Positions 16,372 through 25,723 of a DNA stretch of 64,000 nt are shown one piece after another. The stretch lies in contig DASYNP010000131.1 in NCBI GenBank assembly GCA_036008465.1, positions 13,328 to 77,327 of the forward strand, given 5' to 3'. Every line of letters begins with the position of its first letter. The stretch's first letter is position 1. The stretch is from DASPSM01 sp036008465 (GTDB lineage: Bacteria; Planctomycetota; Planctomycetia; Planctomycetales; Planctomycetaceae). The notes under the pieces are model-generated. The model was not told where the DNA came from, did not search any database, and saw only the letters and a program-made list of their open reading frames with translations. The position numbers and the translations under genes were made by a program.

Positions 16372-16626
16372 GTGGCCGGAATCGTGACTTGGATCGTCTG
16401 TGGCATGGTGGCCGGCTACTGCATGAGTCTGGCCATCTCGGGCCGCGAAAAGGGATTGCTGCTTTTGACGCTGATTGTCGGAATCGCAGGCGCCGTCGTG
16501 GGTGGGTTCATCGCCCAGGCGTGCGGTCAAGGCACGAGCGCGTCATTCAGCCTGTACGCTGTTCCGTTCGCAGCTGTCGGCGCGGCTCTCTCGCTGATCA
16601 CCTATCGACGACTGATCGGGGCCTGA
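16372..16626 (+). CDS. GlsB/YeaQ/YmgE-family membrane stress protein
   Basis: 84 residues with three hydrophobic segments (about 2-20, 27-47, 57-75). The pattern matches the transglycosylase-associated/YeaQ family: GIVTWIVCGMVAGY, then GLLLLTLIVGIAGAVVGGFI with the Gly motif, then AVPFAAVGAALSLITYRR. Members are small inner-membrane proteins linked to general stress; no activity is established. GTG at 16372 is the start, with GGGCG a few bases upstream. A small hairpin CGTGCC-ACT-GGCACG lies just before it. Confidence 0.8.
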   Translation: MAGIVTWIVCGMVAGYCMSLAISGREKGLLLLTLIVGIAGAVVGGFIAQACGQGTSASFSLYAVPFAAVGAALSLITYRRLIGA

Positions 16627-16895
16627 TAGACCGGCATCGCACCGTCGGCTGATGCTGAATGTCGCGCAGTCCGGCTGGGGCCACCGCCAGGACGCTGCGC
16701 TGGGCCGACACGCTCGGCATTCTGCTGGCGATGGCAGGTAGACCCGTTCCGGGGCAGGGGTCCCTGCATTCGCCCGCTGAGATCTCATACACACCGTTTC
16801 TTAATGAAAATGTGTTCTTCTACGTCTCCCTTTTTGATTCGAGGGACGCATGGGGGCCCTCGTTCGCCTGCGCGACGAATCGGCCGCGCAAGGTC

Positions 16896-19436
16896 ATGGA
16901 GTCGAGCAGCTTGAGCGTCGAATCACCGGTCGCACGGCAGTCGGCCTTGGCGGTCCGCTTGAGTACTTGTTCGACGAGTTGGACTCGACGCTGGCAGGGC
17001 CTTCTTCTCTTGTGGGCCGGCTGGCTGATTCCGCAATTCCTTCTGCTAGGACCCGCCCTCATAGGCCGGACCGTGGACATTCCCGTCGACCTGCTGGTTC
17101 CGCACTCGGGCCCGGCGGAGGACTGGTCACGGAGGCTCTACCTTCCTGCGACGAAGGAGAACGCTTCGATCGAGGTGCGGCACACGAACGAGTTGGGCGA
17201 TCTCGTCTTGCAGATCCCGCCCGCGCGCGAGTTTTTTGCAAGAGAACTGCGCGCAGGACGACTGCCCATCTGGAACCCGAGCAACTTTGGCGGCGTTCCG
17301 ATCGTTGGGTGGGGCTACTCGCCGTTTGAGGTGCCCTATTACATTTTTCCTTCCCCCGTGACGGTCGCGTGGATTTCCTTGCTGCAGTCGCTCACGGTTG
17401 GGCTTGGAGTGTGGCTGTTTCTGCGGCGCTGTTTGAACTTGTCGTACGCCGCCGCCGCGATTTCCAGTTGGTGTGCGCCGCTGACTGGCTTCATGACGCT
17501 CTGGCACGGCTTTTCAACGATCGCGCCGGCCTGCTGGCTTCCTTGGCTGCTCATCGCGATCGACGCGACCATCAAAACGCCACGGGGTTGGGGCCTCGTG
17601 AGCACAGCCTTGCTGACCGTTCTGGTTCTGATGGCCGGCCATCTGGGGATCGCCGGACTCGTCCTGTTGACGACCGGGCTTTATGCCGTTTGGCGGCTCG
17701 TCGAATCGGCGTCGGCCAAGGACTGGCGACGGGTCGTGTCCGCGGCACCCGCGATCACGGCGGGGTGGTTGTTAGGGTTCGCGATTTCAGCGGCCGCGCT
17801 CCTTCCGTTCATCGACTACGTGCGCACCGGAGGCCGCGTGGATTCGCAATTGGAGGGGCTCGAGGAACGTCCCCCTGAAGGACTGCAAGCACTGCCAGCG
17901 ATTGTGCGGCCCGACGTTTATGGCGGTCAAACGCGCTGGACACGCAAAGTTGGTATCGCTCTTGTCGAGAGCTCGTCGTGCGCGTACGCCGGACTGCTGG
18001 CCGCTCTGTGGCTTGCGCCTCTGGCGTGGTCTCACCGCAGCCTGCGACGACAAACGGTTTTCTGGACGCTGATGGTGGTTGTGACTCTCGGCTGGACGCT
18101 GAACGTTCCGGGGATCGTCGACGTCTTGCGTTCGCAGCCCCTGCGACCGCTGGCGCCCCTGTCATATAACCGATGGACTTTTGTGACATCCGAGGCCGTT
18201 CTGATTCTGGCGGCCATCGGCCTCGACTCGCTGGGTCGCGGCTCGCCGCGTTTTCGTTGGTGGTGGGGTCTTCCAATATCTGTGACAGGCGTCTTCTTTT
18301 GCTGGTGCATCGCGCGGCTATTCGGCGTGACGCGGGAGCTCGATAAGCAGGGTTTTACGAACTACTTCCTGATTGGCGGGGGCCTTTGCCTGGTTGCTCT
18401 TGTCGCATGGACTCTGACGTTTCGCGGCGGACCCTGGGCGCGATGGACTCGCCTCGCGCTGATTGGGCTGTTGCCGCTCGAGCTTTTCGGATTCGCCTGG
18501 GATGGGCGGCGGCAAGCCGACATGAGCCTGTATTTCCCCCGCATTCCGATCCTGGAGAAGCTCGCGGCCTTGCCGCAGGGACGCATCTGGGGCGTCGCGT
18601 GCCTTCCTCCGAATATCAATCTGATGTGCGGCCTCGAGGACGTTCGCGGCTACGACGCAGTCGATCCGCTGAAGTTCTTCAAGCTCTTCCAACTGGCCTG
18701 CGACAAGGAAAGCTCGTTGCACTATCCCGAGTGCCGCTCGGTCATGGCTGAGCCGGCGGGCAAACTGGACGAACATGGCCTCAAGCTCCACCCGGTCGCC
18801 GATCTCCTGAACGTGCGCTACCTCATCTTTCGCAACCCACCCCGCAGCGGTCTGCCGATCCTTTTGCATCAGGACGATTATTGGATCATCGAAAACCAGA
18901 GCGTCCTCCCGCGTGCCTACGTTCCCGCATCAGCGCAGGTCGTCAAGAGCGATGAAGAGGCCCTCGAGCGGATGGTTGGTTTCGACTTCGACCCCCGCAA
19001 AACGGTCTTGATGACGGACGACCTGGCTCTTCCCTCGACCATGAAAGGAAGCGCGAGCGTCCGTTACGAAACGCCGACGCGCATCAGTCTGGAAGTCGAG
19101 ATGCAGACTCCTGGGTTGGTGCTGCTCTCCAACCGCTGGGACCCGGGCTGGCGCGCGGCGATCGACGGTGCTGCCTCTCCGATTTACTGTGTCGATTACG
19201 CGCTTCGGGGATTCCGGGTACCCGCCGGGAAACACACGATTGTGTCTACCTACAATCCACCGAGCTTGCGGAAAGGCCTCGCGATCACGACTGCTGGGGC
19301 TGTGAGTTTACTATTCTGGACGATCTGGCTGCTTGTATCGCGGCGACGAGCGTCCTTAGCCGTAGAGGCGGCAAGTAATGGCCCGGACGCGCCTGACTGG
19401 GTTGCACCGATCGCAGTCCGCGAAATCAAGAAGTAA
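16896..19436 (+). CDS. YfhO-like multi-pass membrane protein
   Basis: 846 residues from the ATG at 16896. One helix near the N-terminus is followed by a large loop containing IWNPSNFGGVPIVGWG, then about a dozen helices, and a C-terminal soluble domain of about 250 residues. The loop (PxxxWxPxxFGGxP) and the C-terminal LLSNRWDPGWRAAIDG...YALRGFRVPAGKHTI are typical of YfhO proteins, relatives of GT-C glycosyltransferases. YfhO is implicated in glycosylation of teichoic acids in Firmicutes; the planctomycete role is unknown. The next gene, an FkbM methyltransferase, fits a glycan context. Confidence 0.8.
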   Translation: MESSSLSVESPVARQSALAVRLSTCSTSWTRRWQGLLLLWAGWLIPQFLLLGPALIGRTVDIPVDLLVPHSGPAEDWSRRLYLPATKENASIEVRHTNELGDLVLQIPPAREFFARELRAGRLPIWNPSNFGGVPIVGWGYSPFEVPYYIFPSPVTVAWISLLQSLTVGLGVWLFLRRCLNLSYAAAAISSWCAPLTGFMTLWHGFSTIAPACWLPWLLIAIDATIKTPRGWGLVSTALLTVLVLMAGHLGIAGLVLLTTGLYAVWRLVESASAKDWRRVVSAAPAITAGWLLGFAISAAALLPFIDYVRTGGRVDSQLEGLEERPPEGLQALPAIVRPDVYGGQTRWTRKVGIALVESSSCAYAGLLAALWLAPLAWSHRSLRRQTVFWTLMVVVTLGWTLNVPGIVDVLRSQPLRPLAPLSYNRWTFVTSEAVLILAAIGLDSLGRGSPRFRWWWGLPISVTGVFFCWCIARLFGVTRELDKQGFTNYFLIGGGLCLVALVAWTLTFRGGPWARWTRLALIGLLPLELFGFAWDGRRQADMSLYFPRIPILEKLAALPQGRIWGVACLPPNINLMCGLEDVRGYDAVDPLKFFKLFQLACDKESSLHYPECRSVMAEPAGKLDEHGLKLHPVADLLNVRYLIFRNPPRSGLPILLHQDDYWIIENQSVLPRAYVPASAQVVKSDEEALERMVGFDFDPRKTVLMTDDLALPSTMKGSASVRYETPTRISLEVEMQTPGLVLLSNRWDPGWRAAIDGAASPIYCVDYALRGFRVPAGKHTIVSTYNPPSLRKGLAITTAGAVSLLFWTIWLLVSRRRASLAVEAASNGPDAPDWVAPIAVREIKK

Positions 19437-19447
19437 TCGGGACGCGC

Positions 19448-20252
19448 ATGTCCGACCAGACCTTGATCGAATTTCCCCCGTTCAACCAGCTCGCCGATTG
19501 CCGGTACGGCAAGATGCTGTTCAACAGGCTACATCGGCAAGTCGCTCAATCTGTATGGAGAGTATTCGGAGGCAGAGATCGATCTTTTTCGCCAGATCGT
19601 CAAACCGGGATCTCTGGTGATCGAGGTCGGCGCCAATATCGGCACGCACACGCTATTTTTTGCCCGCCAGGTCGGTCTCAAGGGCGCGGTCGTGGCCTTC
19701 GAGCCACTGCGCGTTGTGTTCCAGAGCCTCTGTGCCAACATGGCGCTCAATAGCGTGACGAACGTGCAATGCTTTCAAAAAGCGGTGGGCGCCGAATCAG
19801 GAGAGATCGTGGTTCCCTCGCTCGACTGTACGCGCGAGGAGAACTATGGCGGGCTCTCACTCGAAGGCTGGGAACAGGGGGAACACACGCCGCTGGTGAC
19901 AATCGACAGTCTCAACGTCGACCGCTGCGCGCTGCTCAAGGTCGATGTCGAAGGAATGGAACGGCAAGTGCTTTTGGGCGCCGCGAAAACAATCGCGAAA
20001 TGCAGACCGATTCTTTACGTCGAGAACGATCGCCGTGAAAGGGCCGCCGAGCTCGTGCGATTCATCGACGGGCTCGAATACGCGATGTACTGGCACCTGC
20101 CGCCGCTGTTCAATCCGGACAACTTTTTGCGCAATCCCAACAACGTGTTCGGCAGCACCGTCTCGATCAACATGGTCTGCATACACAAAAGCATCCCGCA
20201 TAGTCTCGACGGGTTTCGCCCAGTCGCACTCGATACTCCGGCCTTGAACTAA
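19448..20252 (+). pseudogene. FkbM-family methyltransferase, frameshifted near its N-terminus
   Basis: The first 25 codons (MSDQTLIEFPPFNQLADCRY...GKMLF) are in one frame. After about 19522 the homologous continuation TGYIGKSLNLYGEYSEAEID is in another frame, which then runs unbroken through the SAM-binding motif VIEVGANIGTHT (starting at a GTG at 19617) to 20252. FkbM proteins normally have the two parts fused, so a 1-base insertion or 2-base deletion is likely at 19523. The catalytic part is intact (FEPL, D-VEG motif in LLKVDVEGMER) and might be made from the GTG. A sequencing error is equally possible. Likely sugar or O-methyltransferase acting after the YfhO-like gene. Confidence 0.75.
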
Positions 20253-20384
20253 AACAGTTCGCGAGTGCGTGTTCGGGCAACAGGATGCGAAGACGCCTTT
20301 GCTATCGACGGCGATGGCGGCACGCAACATCGGAGTTGGGCAGAAAAACCCACATGGGAGAAAGGAAGATGTAAGGGGGTGCCT

Positions 20385-22163
20385 ATGGCACGGTTGTTGT
20401 CGGTCAACGTGGGTCGACCCCGCGACGTCGCATGGCGCGGAAAGATGGTCTACACGTCCGTGTGGAAGGAGCCTGTGCAGGGACGGCGCCCGGTTCGGCG
20501 ACTGAACGTCGAGGGTGACGCACAGGGCGATCTGGCAGGTCATGGTGGCGAACACCGCGCTGTGTTTGTCTACCAAATGGATTCTTACCGCTACTGGCAG
20601 CAGGAGCTGAAGCGGGACGATTTTACCCTCGGGCAATTCGGAGAAAACTTCACGGTCGAGGGCCTGGCGGACAATGAGGTGTCGATCGGCGACCGCTTCC
20701 GGATCGGCACAGCGCTGTTCGAAGTCACGCAGCCGCGCGTGACTTGCTACCGCGTTGGCTTGCGAATGGACGAGCCCAGGATGGCCTCGTTGCTGGTCGA
20801 ACATCGCCGCCCTGGGTTCTATTTTCGTGTCCTGGAAGAGGGCGAGGTCGGGGCCGGCGACGAAATCTTCAAAGTTGCCGAGGACCCGGAACGCCTGTCG
20901 GTCGCCGCAGCCGACGCGCTGCTCTATCTTCCCGGGCCCGCCAATGAAGAGCTTGCCAAAGAAGAACTTGGACGGGCTTTGCGCATCCCGGCCCTGAGCC
21001 CCGGCTGGAAGTCTTCATTTGAAGCTCTCCTTCGGCAGATGCTGCAGCCGGGTTCGCGCACCGGGAACGCCGGACTGACGTCACCCGAACAGATCATCAC
21101 GGCTGATCCCGGATTCCGGCCGCTGAGAGTGGCCAGAACGAATCGCGAGAGCAGCAGCGTCGTCTCACTGGTGCTGGAGCCAGTGGACGCTCGTCCTCTG
21201 ACGGTCCCTCTGCCGGGGCAGTTCGTGGTAGTGCGACTGCGTCCACGAGCTGACGGGCCTCCCGTCTTGCGCTGCTACTCCCTGTCTGGTCTGCCGAGCG
21301 CCGGTTATTATCGCATTGCCGTTAAGGAGGAACCGCACGGAGTCGCCAGCGCTTACCTGAGCAGGCAACTTCGTGCAGGCGATGTTCTGGATGTCAGCGC
21401 CCCTCGCGGCGCCTTCATCCTGCAGCCGGGCGAGCTGCCTGTGGTGCTGCTGAGCGCGGGCGTGGGGGTGACTCCGGTGATGGCCATGCTCCACGCCCTG
21501 GCGGCCGATATGTCGCCGCGCCCGGTCTGGTGGATCTATGGAGCGCGCAACCGCCTGGATCACCCCTTAGCCCGAGAAGCACGCGATTTGCTGGCTAAGC
21601 TGCCCCACGCCCGGAGCTACGTCCAGTACAGCCGGCCCGACGCGGCTGACCAGCTGGGCGTTGATTTCGATGCGGCTGGCCGGCTCACCGCCACGGTCCT
21701 CGAAAAGCTGGGCGTACCTCGCGAATCCGATTTTTATCTGTGCGGCCCTCCCGCCTTCCTCGAGGACTTCAAGGCCAGTCTCGCTGGTTGGGGCGTGGCC
21801 CCTGATCGCGTCCACTCGGAGATTTTCGCTTCGGGCAAATCGATCACGCCGGGTGTGAAGGAAGCGCCGCACCTGCGACCGCACGCGCCTGAGGGGTCGC
21901 CCGGCGAAGGTCCAAAAATTTCATTTGCTCGCGCCGGACTCACGGTCTCCTGGGATCCCAAGTTCCAGAGCCTGTTGGAGCTCGCGGAAGCCTGCGATGT
22001 CCCGGTACGCTGGTCTTGCCGCACGGGAGTTTGCCATACCTGTGAGTGCGGGTTGATCTCCGGGTCGGTGACGTACGATCCCGAGCCGCTCGAGCCTCCG
22101 GCGGCCGGAAACCTGTTGATTTGCTGCTCACGTCCCTGGGAAGACCTGGTAATCGACATCTAG
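20385..22163 (+). CDS. MOSC domain - ferredoxin reductase - [2Fe-2S] fusion protein
   Basis: 592 residues. Domains in order: MOSC (about 1-165) with the conserved Cys at 121 in RVTCYRVGL; a three-helix segment; an FAD/NAD(P)H ferredoxin-reductase unit (about 255-480) with RCYSLSG for FAD and LSAGVGVTPVMAML for the nicotinamide nucleotide; and a C-terminal plant-type [2Fe-2S] domain with WSCRTGVCHTCECG and ICCSRP (four Cys ligands). MOSC enzymes reduce N-hydroxylated compounds with a molybdenum cofactor, so this looks like a self-contained electron chain. Start at ATG 20385, with AAGGGGGTG just upstream. Confidence 0.92.
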   Translation: MARLLSVNVGRPRDVAWRGKMVYTSVWKEPVQGRRPVRRLNVEGDAQGDLAGHGGEHRAVFVYQMDSYRYWQQELKRDDFTLGQFGENFTVEGLADNEVSIGDRFRIGTALFEVTQPRVTCYRVGLRMDEPRMASLLVEHRRPGFYFRVLEEGEVGAGDEIFKVAEDPERLSVAAADALLYLPGPANEELAKEELGRALRIPALSPGWKSSFEALLRQMLQPGSRTGNAGLTSPEQIITADPGFRPLRVARTNRESSSVVSLVLEPVDARPLTVPLPGQFVVVRLRPRADGPPVLRCYSLSGLPSAGYYRIAVKEEPHGVASAYLSRQLRAGDVLDVSAPRGAFILQPGELPVVLLSAGVGVTPVMAMLHALAADMSPRPVWWIYGARNRLDHPLAREARDLLAKLPHARSYVQYSRPDAADQLGVDFDAAGRLTATVLEKLGVPRESDFYLCGPPAFLEDFKASLAGWGVAPDRVHSEIFASGKSITPGVKEAPHLRPHAPEGSPGEGPKISFARAGLTVSWDPKFQSLLELAEACDVPVRWSCRTGVCHTCECGLISGSVTYDPEPLEPPAAGNLLICCSRPWEDLVIDI

Positions 22164-22188
22164 GTATCGACTGAGGAGAGGTGGTCTC

Positions 22189-22572
22189 ATGGAGAACCGG
22201 GAAACTCGCGAGGCCCTCGAGCGGCACTGGGCCGATGCAGCTGCGGGGAATCAGGACGGGGAACACGAGATCTACCACGACGACGTGATCGTCGAGTATC
22301 CCCAGTCGCGGGAGCGCATCAGCGGACGACACAACTTGCAAGCTCTCCGCAGCCACCACCCGGCCAGGCCGTCGGGTTTCGTGGTCCGGCGAATGCTGGG
22401 GGAGGGAGACCTCTGGGTCACAGAGTACGTGACGAACTACGACGGGCGGCCGGTCTTCACAGTCAGCATCATGGAGTTCCGCGGCAGTAAGGTCGCCCGC
22501 GAGACGCAGTACTACGCAGACCCGTTCGAGCCGCCGGCCTGGCGCGCTCAGTGGGTGGAGGTGATGCGCTGA
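22189..22572 (+). CDS. NTF2-like/SnoaL-like protein
   Basis: 127 residues with the cone-shaped NTF2 pattern: an N-terminal helix (LERHWADAAAG), YHDDVIVEYPQS, GRHNLQAL and strands ending in MEFRGSKVARETQYYADPF. Such proteins are small ligand-binding or isomerase/hydrolase-like domains; the last motif is common to SnoaL-like proteins. Lies 25 bases after the MOSC fusion, with GAGGAGAGGTGG as ribosome binding site, so it is in the same operon. Confidence 0.85.
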   Translation: MENRETREALERHWADAAAGNQDGEHEIYHDDVIVEYPQSRERISGRHNLQALRSHHPARPSGFVVRRMLGEGDLWVTEYVTNYDGRPVFTVSIMEFRGSKVARETQYYADPFEPPAWRAQWVEVMR

Positions 22573-22680
22573 GGACCGCTGCTCTCGCCCCCGCGAAAAC
22601 CTGGTAGTCGACAGTTAGAGTTGGCTCGCGACGGTCGCGTGCCTGTAGTCCACCTCGGTAAAGATCGGAGCGGTGCAACA

Positions 22681-23628
22681 ATGGCAGAGAACGACAACCT
22701 GCGCTACACGAAGATCCCCCTCAACAACGGAACCACTGCGATCCCCGCCCTCGGCTTTGGCACACTGATTCCCGATCCCATCGAAACCAGAACCGCGACC
22801 AAGGCGGCGCTAGAGACAGGATTTCGTGCGCTCGACGCTGCCGAACGCTACCGAAATGAAAAGGAGGTCGGCGATGCGCTGCAGCACGTGTTCAAGGCGG
22901 GCAAGATCAAGCGGGAAGACGTGTTCGTCGCCACGAAGCTCTGGAATAGCAATCATCGCGCTGAACGCGTCAAACCCGCTTTCGAGGCCAGTCTCAAAAG
23001 ACTCCAAGTCGACTACGCGGATCTCTATCTCATCCACACCCCCTTTGCCTTCCAACCTGGAGACGAGCAAGACCCGAGGGATGCGAACGGCAACGTGATC
23101 TATGACAAAGGGGTGACGTTGCTGGATACCTGGAGGGCGCTCGAGAGCCTCGTGGACGGGGGCAAGTGCAAGGCCATCGGATTATCCGACGTCAGCCTCG
23201 AACAGGTGAAACAGATCTTTGATGCCGCAAGAATCAAGCCGGCCGTTGTTCACGTCGAAAGCCATCCGTATCTCCCGGAATGGGACCTTTTGAACTATTG
23301 CAAAAAGAACGGCATCGTGCTGCAAGCATTCGCGGCGCTGGGGCACGGCATGGAGCCCAAGCTGTTCGAACATCCCGTCATCACCGCGATCGCCAAGCGC
23401 GTCAACAAGACCCCGGCGCAAGTCTTGCTCGCCTGGGCGATCCAGCGCGGGACGGCCCTCCTGACCACGGCGACGACTTCCGCCCGGATCAAAGAGAACT
23501 TTGAAGTCTCGACCCTTCCCGAAGACGCCATGCGGGAGATTCGCGAAGGAATCACGTCGCAGATCAGGTTTAACGCCGTTGTGACCACCGGGGTTCCCGG
23601 ATTCATTCCGAGAGCAAAGGGCGGTTGA
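22681..23628 (+). CDS. Aldo/keto reductase
   Basis: 315 residues from the ATG at 22681 (GGAG upstream). An (alpha/beta)8 barrel NADPH oxidoreductase. The family's catalytic tetrad is visible: Asp and Tyr in LDAAERYRNE, Lys in VATKLW, His in YLIHTPF. The C-terminal cofactor-binding part is TTATTSARIKENFEV; the consensus here is usually IPGA/S, so cofactor binding may differ. It should reduce aldehydes or ketones. It lies in a run of redox genes on the plus strand. Confidence 0.92.
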   Translation: MAENDNLRYTKIPLNNGTTAIPALGFGTLIPDPIETRTATKAALETGFRALDAAERYRNEKEVGDALQHVFKAGKIKREDVFVATKLWNSNHRAERVKPAFEASLKRLQVDYADLYLIHTPFAFQPGDEQDPRDANGNVIYDKGVTLLDTWRALESLVDGGKCKAIGLSDVSLEQVKQIFDAARIKPAVVHVESHPYLPEWDLLNYCKKNGIVLQAFAALGHGMEPKLFEHPVITAIAKRVNKTPAQVLLAWAIQRGTALLTTATTSARIKENFEVSTLPEDAMREIREGITSQIRFNAVVTTGVPGFIPRAKGG

Positions 23629-23653
23629 GAGCAGTCACTCCAAGGAGTCTCCT

Positions 23654-24250
23654 ATGCGACCTGACATTGTTCCGGGGGCTGTCTTTCCAGACTACGAGTT
23701 GTCCGACCACACTGCGAAGCGGCGGAAGCTTTCCGAACTGCAAGGACCACATCCCCTGGTGCTCGTCCTGAGCCGTGGCGGTTTTTGCCCCAAGGATCGC
23801 CGGCAGCACGAAGGACTTCTGCAACTTCACCGTGAGATCGAGGTCGGCTATTGCCGGCTGGTCACGATCAGCACCGACAACATCACCGAGACGAATGAGT
23901 TTCGCACTGGACTCGGCGCGCACTGGCCGTTCCTTTCCGACTCGGCGCGCAAGATCCAAAAAGATCTCGACATCGCTGAGTACACCGATCCCGGCCACAA
24001 TCCGATGATTCCGCATACGCTTGTGCTCGAGCCTGGCCTGGTCATTTACAAGATTTACAACGGCTACTGGTACTTTGGCCGGCCGACGCTGGAAGAGCTC
24101 CGTCAGGACCTCCGTGCCGTGACCAAGAAATGCCGGCCCGACTGGGACATCACAACGCCAGAGCTCAAAGCGGCGTGGCAGCAAGGCCGCAAGGAACTCT
24201 TCTATCCGAACGGAAAGACGTACGTCCAAACTCTCGGTGAACAGGACTAG
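23654..24250 (+). CDS. Redoxin / peroxiredoxin-like protein
   Basis: 198 residues with a thioredoxin fold of the AhpC/TSA type: PGAVFPDYELSDH, then LVLVLSRGGFCPKDRRQ with a possible peroxidatic Cys at 45, the strand RLVTISTDN, and a PHTLVLEPGLVIYKIYNGYWYFGRP end. Only one Cys is in the catalytic position, so it would act as a 1-Cys enzyme. The xxxT motif before Cys is replaced by SRGGFC, so activity is not certain. Same direction and close to the aldo/keto reductase. Confidence 0.82.
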   Translation: MRPDIVPGAVFPDYELSDHTAKRRKLSELQGPHPLVLVLSRGGFCPKDRRQHEGLLQLHREIEVGYCRLVTISTDNITETNEFRTGLGAHWPFLSDSARKIQKDLDIAEYTDPGHNPMIPHTLVLEPGLVIYKIYNGYWYFGRPTLEELRQDLRAVTKKCRPDWDITTPELKAAWQQGRKELFYPNGKTYVQTLGEQD

Positions 24251-24342
24251 GAGCCAGCCTGAAGTGCGACCATGGCTTCAGTGCATTTCATCCGTGACTG
24301 TTTTACCGTGGCAAGCGCGTCCGGCCGGACGAACGGTTCCAC

Positions 24343-25719
24343 ATGAGCCAAAATAATCCGCAGTCTCCGCCGACACCCACGCGGGGCCAGTGGTTTCGGC
24401 GCGGTGTCTGGGGCGATCGCTGGCTGCGCCTCACATTCTTGGCCGCCCTACTCCTGCTTCTAGTGGCGCCGTTTACCGTGTGGTGGGTGGTCTATCGGTT
24501 CACCCATTCGATCACGGACGATGCCTTCGTCGAAACGCACGTCGTCAACATCGCCCCGCAGGAGGTATCCGGCCACCTCGTTCGCTACCTGGTTCAGGAA
24601 CGCGATGTCGTCGAGTCCGGCCAGTTGCTTGCCGAAATCGATCCGGTGCCCTACCGCGACCAGATGGCGCTGCTCGAGGCGAAGCTCGGCGTTGCCGAGG
24701 CGCAACTCGCCGCGGCGAAGACTTCGTTGGAGCGGTTGCAGGCCCAGGTGCCGCGAGAGATCGAAGTCGCCCAGCGAGCGCTGGACGCCGCGAAGGCCGA
24801 GCAGTCCCAGGAGGAAAAGACGCTGCAGTTCACGATCGAGGATGTGGAGAAGGGCATTCACGAGGCGCGGTCAGACCTGGAGGCTGCCCGTGCCCGGCTC
24901 GACCTCGCCGAAAAGGATCACACCCGCTATGCCGCGCTCTTCGCAACAGAGGCCGCCACGCAACGGGAGTCCCAGGTGGCGACCCGGACGTACCAAACCT
25001 CCCGCGCTGACGTGAAGGCGTCGGAAGCCCGGCTGGGGCGGGCGTTGGCGGGAACCAAGAAGGTGGAAGCGGCCCGGCAGGCGGCGGCGGCCGCCGCCCA
25101 CCAGGCGCAGAAGGCCGAACGGTCGGTGTCGGTCGCCCTGACGCGGCGGCTGGAAATCACAGAGGCGGAGCGGCAGGTCGAGGTCAACAACCAGCAGGTC
25201 CGCGAAGCCCGGCGCGCGCTGGATGTGGCAAAGACCAACCTGCGCTACACGCGCATTCTCGCCCCCTTTCCGGGAGAAATCGTGCACCTATACCGGCACC
25301 TCGGCGATCACGTGCCCGCGGGGACGCCGGTCCTCAGCATGTACAACCCCGAGCTGACCTATGTCACGGCCAACCTGGAGGAGTCAAAGCTCGAGGGCGT
25401 CTCGCCGGGCAACCCGGTGCGCCTCGACGTCGTCGCCTTCAGCGAGCCGTTCCGCGGGCGGGTCGTGTGGATCAACAAGGCCACCGGCGCCAACTTCGCC
25501 CTTGTGCCGCGGAACCTCTCGTCGGGTGAGTTCACCTACGTCGTGCAGCGCGTGCCGGTGCGAATTCTGGTCGAGAAGGACGACCGCTGGGCGCACCTCC
25601 GCGCGGGCCTGTCGGTCACCGTGTCGATCGAACACGGGCCGGGCGACCCGGAGTGGGCGAAACAGGCGGCCGACGAAATGCGTGCCCTCGAGGCGACGAT
25701 CAAGCCGAGCGGGGACTGA
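24343..25719 (+). CDS. HlyD/EmrA-type membrane fusion protein
   Basis: 458 residues. One N-terminal membrane helix (about 30-53), a lipoyl/barrel-sandwich half (VVNIAPQEVSGHLVRYLVQERDVVESGQLLAEID), a long coiled-coil hairpin (about 105-285), the second lipoyl half (YTRILAPFPGEIVHLY) and a beta-barrel domain. This is the adaptor of a tripartite efflux pump, linking the MFS transporter encoded next to a TolC-like channel. The MFS start lies five bases after its stop. Confidence 0.92.
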   Translation: MSQNNPQSPPTPTRGQWFRRGVWGDRWLRLTFLAALLLLLVAPFTVWWVVYRFTHSITDDAFVETHVVNIAPQEVSGHLVRYLVQERDVVESGQLLAEIDPVPYRDQMALLEAKLGVAEAQLAAAKTSLERLQAQVPREIEVAQRALDAAKAEQSQEEKTLQFTIEDVEKGIHEARSDLEAARARLDLAEKDHTRYAALFATEAATQRESQVATRTYQTSRADVKASEARLGRALAGTKKVEAARQAAAAAAHQAQKAERSVSVALTRRLEITEAERQVEVNNQQVREARRALDVAKTNLRYTRILAPFPGEIVHLYRHLGDHVPAGTPVLSMYNPELTYVTANLEESKLEGVSPGNPVRLDVVAFSEPFRGRVVWINKATGANFALVPRNLSSGEFTYVVQRVPVRILVEKDDRWAHLRAGLSVTVSIEHGPGDPEWAKQAADEMRALEATIKPSGD

Positions 25720-25723
25720 TTGC

